From Treponema sp. (GTDB lineage: Bacteria; Spirochaetota; Spirochaetia; Treponematales; Treponemataceae), in the NCBI GenBank assembly GCA_017935745.1, contig JAGBGX010000009.1, positions 62,001 to 126,000 on the forward strand: a stretch of DNA of 64,000 bases, in the 5' to 3' direction. Both the position numbers and the translations under genes were made by a program. Positions 15,810-23,443 of the stretch are shown here, in pieces (position 1 is the stretch's first letter; every line of letters starts with the position of its first letter). The notes under the pieces are model-generated. The model was given only the letters and a program-made list of their open reading frames with translations, had not been told where the DNA came from and did no database searches.

Positions 15810-16046
15810 ATGAAAATTATTATACTTGGGAACTGTTGCAAAAAGTCAAAGCAGAACCACGAAAACGCCGTAATTGCGGCAAAGAATTGCGGTGTTGACG
15901 AACCTGTCAATATCGGCGACACAATGGAAATTATGAAGTACGGCGTTATGTCAACGCCTGCGCTTGTAATTGACGGAAAAGTTGTCGCTATGGGCAGAAT
16001 GTTATCGGTTGAACAAATAGAAAAATTGATAAAAGACAGATTGTAA
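15810..16046 (+). CDS. thioredoxin-like redox-active disulfide protein
   Basis: A 78-residue minimal thioredoxin fold (Thioredoxin_3 family) with vicinal cysteines in ILGNCCKKSKQ and the cis-proline loop MSTPALVIDGKVV. Family members sit next to ArsP-like permeases and probably supply reducing equivalents or bind the metal. GGAGG lies just before the ATG. It is the last gene of the arsR operon; the right direct repeat begins 3 bp after its stop. Confidence 0.85.
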   Translation: MKIIILGNCCKKSKQNHENAVIAAKNCGVDEPVNIGDTMEIMKYGVMSTPALVIDGKVVAMGRMLSVEQIEKLIKDRL

Positions 16047-16048
16047 AA

Positions 16049-16113
16049 GACGGAAGAGAATCCGTGCACATCAAGGACTTTTGCCGGAGGAATTGTAGGG
16101 GAAGGAGTTTGCG
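16049..16113 (+). repeat. right direct repeat flanking arsR module
   Basis: A degenerate copy of the ATPase gene's 3' end (see 14028-14093). The reading frame is lost by a one-base deletion in the T run and the stop has no coding meaning here. A hairpin at 16111-16136 follows directly. Confidence 0.75.
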
Positions 16114-16136
16114 GTAGGAATTGGGGCATCTACCGC
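16111..16136 (+). terminator. hairpin terminator
   Basis: GCGGTAG (16111-16117) and CTACCGC (16130-16136) followed by GTTTTA. It starts inside the right direct repeat, so it was probably the original terminator of the ATPase gene before the arsR module separated them. Confidence 0.55.
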
Positions 16137-16187
16137 GTTTTACATATAAATATCTTTTTTTACGTGCAGGAAACGCGGTTATTCACT

Positions 16188-17001
16188 ATGATACAAGAAA
16201 CAGGACATAAAATTATGAATGACATTGAAGACGTAAAAACACAAGCATTGTTTAATGAAACCGGAATATGTGCTTATCTTATTGGTGTAGGTTTAACCAA
16301 TATCCGAAAAGTACATTTTATGCAAAAAGCACATTTTGGAAGTGCCTTTTTTGAGTTAACAATTGGAATAGAGCGTTTATGTAAAATCATACTGATAAAA
16401 AGGTATCAAAAAAACAATTCAGATGCTTTTCCGACTAATGAATATATAAGAAAGTTTTCACATGAAATATGCAGTCTAATACATGAAGTCGTAAAAAATA
16501 ATAAAACTGAGTTTATTGAAAAAGACAATATCGCTGATGCTATTATCTGTTTTCTTTCAGAATTTGCAAAAAAGACTCGTTATTATAATTTAGATTCAAT
16601 TACAGGTACTCTTCCTAAAGAAAAAGACCCATTGGTAATGTGGAATAAAATAGCTGAGGAAATAATCAAAAGACATTATAAAGACAAAAAATTTTCACTA
16701 ACAGAAAATAAAATGATTGAACTTATGCAAGAGAACGTGTCCTTCCTGTATCATGATTTAAATGGAAATTTGATAGATAATGCCAGAAATTTTTTTTTAT
16801 GTAAGCAGAACGGTTGAAACTGTACAAAAGTATTCCGTATATTATTTATACGGAATACTAAAAGATTTATTAAATGTTGTTCATAAAGAGGAAGATGAGT
16901 ATTACTCTATGCCGTTGGTTTCAGAATTTTTTCCATTTTTTTATGACGGAGCATTAACAAAAAGAGAAATTTTGTTAAAGAAGAATTGGATTTACAAATA
17001 A
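16188..17001 (+). pseudogene. HEPN-like protein gene, frameshifted at T8
   Basis: The first frame (from ATG 16188) encodes about 209 residues, helical and Lys rich, with FELTIGIERLCKIILIKRY and IRKFSHEICSLIHEVV, a pattern like HEPN/AbiV-type proteins. It ends shortly after a run of eight T (16791-16798). The coding pattern then continues one frame over (VETVQKYSVYYLYGILKDLLNVVH to 17001). One base of slippage would join them into a protein of about 270 residues. It may be a sequencing error, a decayed gene or a phase switch. Composition is AT-rich, unlike the helicase downstream. Confidence 0.5.
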
Positions 17002-17053
17002 TACACTTAATATAATTTTCAGAAGATTTTGACTGCTCGAAAAATGAAAAGGG

Positions 17054-17087
17054 GCGTCAGGTTGATTTCAATGTATTAATCTGACGC
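17054..17087 (+). terminator. terminator-like hairpin
   Basis: GCGTCAG (17054-17060) and CTGACGC (17081-17087). It lies in the 17002-17590 gap, whose remainder holds only the repeat at 17384-17520 and unassigned sequence. Confidence 0.4.
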
Positions 17088-17383
17088 TGTGTTGAAACGG
17101 ATAAACTATTTATGCACCGCATAAAGTAGCCTTTTTCTTCTAATTCCGTGATTCTATGGTATACCATGCGGTATACAGTTTCATATTCATTCCGGAGAGA
17201 ATGCAGTCAGGCGGCGTTTTTTGGCACGGCAAGAGACTGATTTCTGCGGTCATCAGCCACATTGTTTCCATACTGTTATTTGAGCAGGAACTTTCGTAAC
17301 TTGCCTGAATTGTGTGCAGTCGCACGGATGCAATCCAAAACCGTCCGCAAAAGCAGACGAAGTAAAAACAGGATTTTTGCTTT

Positions 17384-17520
17384 GGGGCGGTTTCCTACGC
17401 TCCGCAAGCGTCGCTCCGGGGCGGGCTATTCATGGTTTCGCTGTCGCTTCATTCCTATGCTACGCTTCGGAACGGCTGACGCCGCCCTTACTATCCCTAC
17501 CGCGTTCGTCGCAACGTAAA
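17384..17520 (-). repeat. diverged GC-rich repeat (family 1)
   Basis: Minus-strand relative of the repeats at 20741-20876, 43806-43925 and 52491-52760: CTACGCTCC..., a GGTTTCGCTGTCGCTTCATTCC core, GGCTGACGCC, then ACTATCCCTACCGCG. Open frames through it (RCRFIP-type peptides) are not genes. Confidence 0.55.
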
Positions 17521-17590
17521 GAAAAAGCATCTTAAATAAAATCAAAAATCGTGTTATAATATACTTTTATACTGTAATATCGAGGTAAAA

Positions 17591-17644
17591 ATGAAAAAAC
17601 TGTTTTGCCTGCTGATTTTTGGATTTGCTTTTACATTACTATGA
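17591..17644 (+). CDS. 17-residue leader peptide overlapping helicase start
   Basis: ATG at 17591 behind GAGGTAAAA encodes MKKLFCLLIFGFAFTLL, a signal-like peptide, and its TGA overlaps the ATG at 17641 of the helicase gene (ATGA). The good ribosome site belongs to this short frame, and none is seen for the helicase. It may be a translational-coupling leader, or the remnant of a signal peptide moved out of frame. Confidence 0.4.
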   Translation: MKKLFCLLIFGFAFTLL

Positions 17645-20616
17645 TTTACCTTGTTGCATTTGCCGCGGCCGCGGTTCTTGTCCTTATAATAATTCTCTGC
17701 ATAAAGCATCAAAAAAAATGTGCCGGAGAGCGTGAAGAAAAAATCAAATTACTGCAAGGGCAGATACATCTTTTTTCCACCGAATATGCAGGGATTTTGA
17801 AGCATTTTGTTACGGAAGAAAAAGAAGCCGAATTTTCGGCACAATGGCGGCAGTTGTATGCGGAAGTTTCAAAGTGCCGCATTCCAAAAAAGCACGCCAC
17901 CCTTGACGAAATAAAGCAGTTTAGAAAAACCTACGCGAACCTTCATACAATCATTTCCGATTCAAACGCGGAAATCAGACGGAAAGAGGAAGTCAAAAAC
18001 CTTTCCGAGCAAACCGTCCGCTTTTTCACGGAACTTTCTGAACTGTCGTCCGGCTATGTAACTCATTCCGCTGAAATGTTCTTTGCAAAAAAATGGAACG
18101 GTCTTTCGCAAAAAATATCCGCCGCTGACATCCGCACGGAAGATTCGCAGTTCTCTGAGATTGAGCGATTTAAAACCGTCTTCAATTCTCTCGGCGGCTA
18201 TTTTGAAACAGCAAACGCACAGTTCATTCAAAACGAATCGATTCGGTATGATTCCTTATTTTCAAACATCGACGGAAAATCTTTGGACGAACAGCAGCGA
18301 ACTGCCGTAATAACAGACGAAGACAGAATCCTTGTGCTTGCAGGAGCCGGAAGCGGAAAAACGCTCACCATCGCCGCAAAAGTGAAATATCTGTGCGAAG
18401 TAAAAAACGTACATCCGAATGAAATCCTTTTGATTTCCTTTACAAAAAAATCCGCACAGGAAATGACGGAACGGATTCAGGAAAAACTTTCCATTCCGTG
18501 CGAGGCAACAACGTTTCACAAACTCGGGCTTGAAATCATCAAAACGGCGGACGGCAGGCGTCCCGATGTTGCCGATGAAAACGCCCTTGCCAAGTTCATC
18601 CACGATTTTTTTGAAAATCAGATTGTAAATCATCCTGACATGGTAAAGGCACTTACCGAATATTTTGCCTACTTTCTTGAAATTCCCGACAATATGGAAC
18701 AGTATGATTCTCTCGGCGAACTGTACGAGGAAGAAAAAAATGCCGACCTTGAAACGCTGAAATCAAAGTACGACAGGGAAACATATATCAGACAAACGGG
18801 AGCGGAACGTGCGAAAGCCTACAAAACGCTGAACAACGAGCAGGTAAAAAGCCTTGAAGAAACAAAGATTGCAAACTTCCTTTTTATGCACAATGTCCGC
18901 TACGAATACGAACGGCTCTATCCGTTTGAAGGCAGCGACCCAAATCGGAAGGCGTACTGCCCGGACTTTTATCTTACCGATTACGACATCTATCTAGAGC
19001 ATTTCGGCATTTCAAAAGACGGCGGCGTTCCGTGGCTTTCAAAAGTCGAAGAGAAAAAATATCTGGACGGCATCAAATGGAAACGTGCGTTCCATGCAGA
19101 AAACAAAACGACATTGCTCGAAACATATTCGTACTACAGTTCGGAAGGCGTGCTGCTGAAAAAACTTGAAGAACTTTTGACAGAAAACGGCGTCAAACTG
19201 GAATCGCGGAATTTTACCGATGTATTCAACACGGTTTACGCAAGCAAAAGCAACAAGTATTTTTCAGAATTCATAACACTGTGCGGCACGTTCATAACGC
19301 TCTTCAAGTCGAATGACTACGAGCCGGAACACATTGAAACGCTGAAGGAATCATATTGCAAAAATGAGCCGAACTGTTTTTTACGCGAGCGGACTTCCTT
19401 ATTTTTGGACATCATCAAAATCATTCTTACCGAATATCAGAATTATCTTTCCCAAAACAATGCGATTGATTTTTCCGATATGATTACCGACGCTACGCAA
19501 AAAATAATTTCGGGATGCGAATTAAAACCGTACAAGTATGTGATTGTGGACGAATATCAGGACATTTCAAAATCACGGTTTCATTTTCTCAAGGCGATTG
19601 TTGAAAAGACAAAGGCAAAGTTGTTTTGCGTAGGCGATGACTGGCAGTCAATTTACCGTTTTGCAGGAAGCGACATTTCCCTGTTCACCGAATTTGAAAA
19701 GCACTTCGGCTGCACAAAAATCCTGAAAATCGAAAAGACATACAGAAATTCTCAAAATCTGATTGACGATGCTTTCCGGTTTATTTTGAAGAATCCGCGG
19801 CAGCTGAAAAAAGAATTGAAATCGGACAAAAAACTGGATTATCCGCTCGTGTTCTGGGGCTGCGATGACGAAATCAAAACGCCGCTTCAATATGCAATCA
19901 ACAAGATTGTGTCGGAATTCGGAGTCAATGCTTCCATTCTGCTTTTGGGACGCACCAATTACGACATCGAACTTGTAAAGAAAACGGGGCTTTTCAAAAC
20001 CGTGCAGAAAAACCGCAGGGAGCAACTGCACTACATTCCAATCCCAGAATTGCAGATTGAATTTCTTTCGGTTCACAAATCAAAAGGACTTGAAGCCGAC
20101 AATGTGATTCTGCTGAATTTCAAAAATGACAAACTCGGATTTCCAAACCAAATTGCCGACGACGAAGTTCTCAATCTGGTTCTTACAAACGCGGAAAATT
20201 TCAAATTTGCCGAAGAACGCCGCCTTTTTTATGTCGCAATCACACGCACGAAAAACCGGACATTTGTTCTGACGGACAACAAGAATCCGTCTCCGTTTTT
20301 CAAGGAATTTTCCGAATCGCGTTCTGTATGCTTTGTGAATATTAAAAAAACCGAGCCAGACTCCCAAACAACCTGCCCGCTTTGCAAGACAGGCTCGCTT
20401 TACAAAGTCAACCACAACGGAAACTATTTTGTGGGCTGCTCGCATTTCCCCAGATGCCGCTTCACAATGAATGACGCGACGCTTTTGCTCAACCCCAAAA
20501 GATGCCCCGAGTGCGGCGGCTTCCTCGTCAAACGGAAAGGCAAAAACGGCCACCGCTTCATCGGCTGCACAAACTATCCGTACTGCAAACACACGGAGCA
20601 GATGCGGAAAGAATAA
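17641..20616 (+). CDS. UvrD/helicase IV-like helicase with N-terminal membrane helix and zinc ribbons
   Basis: A 991-residue superfamily 1A helicase. Residues 1-24 (MIYLVAFAAAAVLVLIIILC) look like a membrane helix, followed by coiled-coil sequence; motif I AGAGSGKT is at about 234-241. A large insertion contains YEYERLYPF...CPDFYLTDYDIYLEHFG, resembling the PD-(D/E)xK-like insert of helicase IV relatives. Then come IVDEYQDIS (motif II), VGDDWQSIYRFAGSD (III), and RRLFYVAITRTKNRTFV (VI). Two C-terminal four-cysteine ribbons (CPLC...C...C, CPEC...C...C) of topoisomerase type complete it. It probably acts in DNA repair or defence at the membrane. The ATG overlaps the stop of a short leader peptide. 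Confidence 0.8.
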   Translation: MIYLVAFAAAAVLVLIIILCIKHQKKCAGEREEKIKLLQGQIHLFSTEYAGILKHFVTEEKEAEFSAQWRQLYAEVSKCRIPKKHATLDEIKQFRKTYANLHTIISDSNAEIRRKEEVKNLSEQTVRFFTELSELSSGYVTHSAEMFFAKKWNGLSQKISAADIRTEDSQFSEIERFKTVFNSLGGYFETANAQFIQNESIRYDSLFSNIDGKSLDEQQRTAVITDEDRILVLAGAGSGKTLTIAAKVKYLCEVKNVHPNEILLISFTKKSAQEMTERIQEKLSIPCEATTFHKLGLEIIKTADGRRPDVADENALAKFIHDFFENQIVNHPDMVKALTEYFAYFLEIPDNMEQYDSLGELYEEEKNADLETLKSKYDRETYIRQTGAERAKAYKTLNNEQVKSLEETKIANFLFMHNVRYEYERLYPFEGSDPNRKAYCPDFYLTDYDIYLEHFGISKDGGVPWLSKVEEKKYLDGIKWKRAFHAENKTTLLETYSYYSSEGVLLKKLEELLTENGVKLESRNFTDVFNTVYASKSNKYFSEFITLCGTFITLFKSNDYEPEHIETLKESYCKNEPNCFLRERTSLFLDIIKIILTEYQNYLSQNNAIDFSDMITDATQKIISGCELKPYKYVIVDEYQDISKSRFHFLKAIVEKTKAKLFCVGDDWQSIYRFAGSDISLFTEFEKHFGCTKILKIEKTYRNSQNLIDDAFRFILKNPRQLKKELKSDKKLDYPLVFWGCDDEIKTPLQYAINKIVSEFGVNASILLLGRTNYDIELVKKTGLFKTVQKNRREQLHYIPIPELQIEFLSVHKSKGLEADNVILLNFKNDKLGFPNQIADDEVLNLVLTNAENFKFAEERRLFYVAITRTKNRTFVLTDNKNPSPFFKEFSESRSVCFVNIKKTEPDSQTTCPLCKTGSLYKVNHNGNYFVGCSHFPRCRFTMNDATLLLNPKRCPECGGFLVKRKGKNGHRFIGCTNYPYCKHTEQMRKE

Positions 20617-20672
20617 ATGAAGTGATATATTTTTATTTTCTCGGGCGGTCGCCGTTCACTATGCTCACTTCA

Positions 20673-20702
20673 CGAGTTTTTTTTCAGAAAAACTCGCAAC
20701 GG
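20673..20702. repeat. partial double-hairpin repeat (family 2)
   Basis: CGAGTTTTTTTTCAGAAAAACTCG resembles the first hairpin of family 2. The second hairpin is missing. Confidence 0.5.
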
Positions 20703-20740
20703 GTAATCGCACAAAATATTTTATGTTTTTTCACTTTTAG

Positions 20741-20876
20741 GGCGGTCCCCGCCGGTCGCAGCCTGCGGCTGCTCCCTTTTGGTCGGGCTTTGCGTGCTTC
20801 CGCTGTCGCTCCATTCCTCCGCTCCCATTCGGTCGCTTCGGAACGCCTGCGGCGGCACTCCAATCCCTACCGCAGA
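20741..20876 (-). repeat. GC-rich repeat (family 1)
   Basis: Minus-strand copy: GCAGCC-TGC-GGCTGC hairpin, GGGCTTTGCGTG, CTTCCGCTGTCGCTCCATTCC, CGGCACTCCAATCCCTACCGC, matching the cores at 43806-43925 and 52491-52760. It fills the gap 20617-20936 with the family 2 fragment; no gene is seen there. Confidence 0.65.
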
Positions 20877-20936
20877 AAAATTCTGCCATAAAAAGCAAAA
20901 AATCGTAAACAGACGCAGAAAGCGGCTGATGCTTCT

Positions 20937-21836
20937 TTGCGGATATTTATGGATAAGGGTGCTGCGCCGGCAGGAGTCGTTGATTTTCAAGGCTCTCCTG
21001 TCTGGGCAGGCAAAGGCGGTGCAATGACCTACGGCGACACCGAGGCATACTTTAAACTCAAACTCGGCGTTGTGTACGAGATGAGAATCCGTGCCAGAAA
21101 CTACGTAGGAACTTCAGACTGGGCAGACCGCAGTGCCGCCGCAGCCGCGACAGGATTTACTCCGTACGGAACGGAAAAAATCAACCGCATGAAAGTTGAG
21201 TACCTTTTGAACGGCGGAACACTCATACTTGCGGGAGGCGGTGCTTCAAACACAAAGACTGGCAATTACACCGAATACAAAAACTGGGCGGGAACTGATA
21301 TTGCTCTTCTTAAAATTGACAACGATGATCCAAGTGCCAACCAGCTCAAAAAAGGCGGAAGTCGGTTCCAAAAATGGGTGGGGGCAACAGGAACTGAGGT
21401 AACTGAGTCAGACTATCAGAATCTTTCGGTAACGGCAAGCTTCGGCTCTTCTGTAACTAGCAGCGTCAGTGGGCCCGATGCAACAAAAGATGTTGAGTTA
21501 AGCGACATAACAGTAACCTATGGAACAGCAGCATCTCCAACGGCAAATACAATAACGTTATCTGCAAACGGTACATACATTGTTCCCAAAACAACAGGAA
21601 CACCAGCTGAAGCCACAAATCTAAAAATCACCTTGGGCGGAACCGGCTATACGAACATCAAGTTTGAGCTGACATACAACGGCAGCCAAACTATCCTTCC
21701 TTTCGACGGAGCAAGCACTAATTCATGCAAGCTCGTGCTTAACGATTACTCGACAGGAAAGATTCAAGTCCGCGTCATAGCCGACACATCGAATGCCACA
21801 GGCATGAGCCAGACGCTCACATTCGACTTGCAGTAG
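20937..21836 (+). pseudogene. 5'-truncated surface/exported protein
   Basis: About 299 codons from a TTG at 20937. The frame is open back to a TAA about 40 bp upstream, with no signal peptide and no ribosome site. The sequence looks like the C-terminal part of a large exported protein: a fibronectin-III-like strand (LGVVYEMRIRARNYVGTSDWAD), a low-complexity Gly/Thr/Ser region, then an Ig-like domain (VELSDITVTYGTAASPTANT, LKITLGGTGYTNIKFELTYNG, TLTFDLQ). The family 1 repeat ends just before it, so the 5' half was probably lost at the repeat. A very strong terminator follows. Confidence 0.6.
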
Positions 21837-21882
21837 CACCTTTGCAACCACACACGCAGTGCAGCCGTCCGCGGCCGCACTC

Positions 21883-21930
21883 CCGCCGGGGAAGCAGGAC
21901 AAAACGCCCTGCTTCCCCGGCGGTTTTTTT
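21883..21930 (+). terminator. strong intrinsic terminator
   Basis: CCGCCGGGGAAGCAGG (21883-21898) pairs perfectly over 16 bp with its complement (21908-21923), followed by seven T. Confidence 0.9.
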
Positions 21931-22030
21931 GTGCTGGTGTCTGCAATAGATATTTTCAAGTATTTTTCTTGAAACGCGCATGGAGGTATTTTACTTTTTT
22001 TTGATTTGTGATATAATGGAATGCATACAT

Positions 22031-22104
22031 CGGGCTATAGCGCAGCTGGTTAGCGTACAAGTCTGGGGGACTTGGGGTCACCGATTCGAATTCGGTTAGC
22101 CCGA
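22031..22104 (+). tRNA. tRNA-Pro (anticodon GGG)
   Basis: A full cloverleaf: acceptor CGGGCTA/TAGCCCG, D arm GCGCAGCTGGTTAGC, anticodon stem CAAGT/ACTTG with loop CTGGGGG (anticodon GGG, reads CCC/CCU), T arm ACCGA-TTCGAAT-TCGGT, discriminator A, no encoded CCA. A terminator follows. Confidence 0.95.
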
Positions 22105-22107
22105 CTT

Positions 22108-22142
22108 GCGGTCGTCTTGAGAAATCAGGCGGCCGCTTTTTT
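22108..22142 (+). terminator. terminator of tRNA-Pro
   Basis: GCGGTCGTCT pairs (two G-T wobbles) with AGGCGGCCGC around a GAAA-containing loop, followed by a T run. Confidence 0.75.
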
Positions 22143-22248
22143 GTTTGCGGGCAGTGCTTGCCGATTATATCGGCGAGGCAGACTTTGAAAATGCACGTTT
22201 TTGCAAGCAGTGCTTCCGGGAAGGAAAATAAAAGACGTTGTGCCGCGT

Positions 22249-22689
22249 TTATTTTTCAGGCTGAACGAGCGGGCGCGCGGTTCTAGCGAGGCTTGCGAGC
22301 GTTATCTTCTTCAGCTCGCCTTCCATCGCGCTCTGCACCTGCGCAAGGCTTCCATCGAGAATCTGATGGATGCTCCGCCCCACGGGACATGCCGGATTTG
22401 GATTTTCGTGGAAATGAAACAGCGTTCCGCCGCCCACGCATTCTACGGCGTTGTACACATCGAGGAGCGTTATCTTTCCGAGCGGACGGGCAATCGACGC
22501 GCCGCCGCTTCCCCGCGCGACAGTAACGATTCCCGCCGCCTTGAGCTGCAAAAGAAGCCTGCGGACGATGACCGGGTTCACGTTGACGCTGCTGGCGATA
22601 AAGTCGCTTGTCACTTTGCGCGTTTCTTCAAACGTATTGATGAAAATCAGTATATGTACGGCGATGGTAAATCTGCTCGAAATCTGCAT
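22249..22689 (-). CDS. Rrf2-family regulator
   Basis: A 146-residue protein with the Rrf2 winged helix: SSRFTIAVHILIFINTF, TSDFIASSVNVNPVIVRRLLLQLKAAGIV, and the wing RGSGGASIARPLGKITLLDVYNAVE. The three-cysteine Fe-S cluster of IscR/NsrR is absent (only one Cys, in NPACPVG), as in the YwnA/SaiR-like subgroup. These sense electrophiles or redox state. The LUD protein gene lies upstream on the same strand and may be co-regulated. Confidence 0.85.
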   Translation of the reverse strand: MQISSRFTIAVHILIFINTFEETRKVTSDFIASSVNVNPVIVRRLLLQLKAAGIVTVARGSGGASIARPLGKITLLDVYNAVECVGGGTLFHFHENPNPACPVGRSIHQILDGSLAQVQSAMEGELKKITLASLARTARPLVQPEK

Positions 22690-22790
22690 ATTTTTTCAGT
22701 ATATACTATTTTTGCGCCTGCGGCTATAGAGCGGACTTGCTCTGTGCGGATTTCACATCATTTTTTTTCGCAGCCCGCCCGCTCATCAAG

Positions 22791-23429
22791 TCAGTATCCA
22801 AGCTCTTCGCCCACAAGGATGACCTTGATTCTTCCGGGAACCATTGACGTGCGCGTGATGACAATCTGGCTGCAAATGCTGGCGGAAAGGCAGTCGCCGC
22901 ATTTCCCGGTTTTGGCGCACGGCGTATCGCAGCCGAGGCGCACACAGTTCGGCGGGGATGCAAAATTCCGCACGCGCCGGATTCCGTCCGCAACATCGGA
23001 GACAATCTTGTTCATGCCGGCGATGATGATGACAGTTTCCGGGCCGTACATCAGGTAGCAGACGCGGTTTCCCCGGCCGTCGATGTTGACAAGCTCGCCG
23101 TCAAGCGTAATTGCGTTCGCGCTCATCAGGAAGAAGTCCGCGTTAATCTGCCGCGCCTTACATTCCTTCAGCTCTTCCGGCGTTTTGCAGTTCTCGCGGA
23201 CAATCAGCTCGTGTCCGGCAGAAGCAGCCGCCTCCTTGAATCCGTTTTCGTCAATCGTCATGGAGCCGCCGTATGCCACGGACTTCCTTCCGCCGCCCAA
23301 AAGCTCCAGAAACTTTTCCCGTGCATGCGCCGTGTCCTCGCAGTAGAAGCCTTCCATCTTGCGTGCCTCCATCTTTTTGATGATTGATTCAGCCTGCCGC
23401 TCGTAAAATGTTTTCTTCGGTGATGCCAT
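22791..23429 (-). CDS. LUD-domain (LutC/YkgG-like) protein
   Basis: A 212-residue protein with the LUD domain: GRKSVAYGGSMTIDENG, ADFFLMSANAITLDGELVNIDGRGNRV, ETVIIIAGMNKIV, then a Cys-rich C-terminus (CDTPCAKTGKCGDC). LutC-type proteins take part in lactate oxidation with iron-sulfur partners, but here it stands without lutA/lutB, and single LUD proteins of this Cys-rich form have no established role. It is 14 bp upstream of the VIT/vWA gene's stop codon on the same strand, so the two may share a transcript. Confidence 0.85.
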   Translation of the reverse strand: MASPKKTFYERQAESIIKKMEARKMEGFYCEDTAHAREKFLELLGGGRKSVAYGGSMTIDENGFKEAAASAGHELIVRENCKTPEELKECKARQINADFFLMSANAITLDGELVNIDGRGNRVCYLMYGPETVIIIAGMNKIVSDVADGIRRVRNFASPPNCVRLGCDTPCAKTGKCGDCLSASICSQIVITRTSMVPGRIKVILVGEELGY

Positions 23430-23443
23430 TTTTTCCTCCTATT

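Noticed and set aside
17140..17325. Minus-strand frame of 61 codons
   Set aside because: No ribosome site or recognisable motif; Cys/Ser-rich composition typical of chance frames.
17262..17535. Open frames with RCRFIP-type peptides
   Set aside because: They lie in a diverged family 1 repeat; no ribosome site and no protein-like composition.
20997..22000. tRNA-guided integration (prophage attachment) near tRNA-Pro
   Set aside because: No integrase nearby and no repeat of the tRNA 3' end was found within the window.
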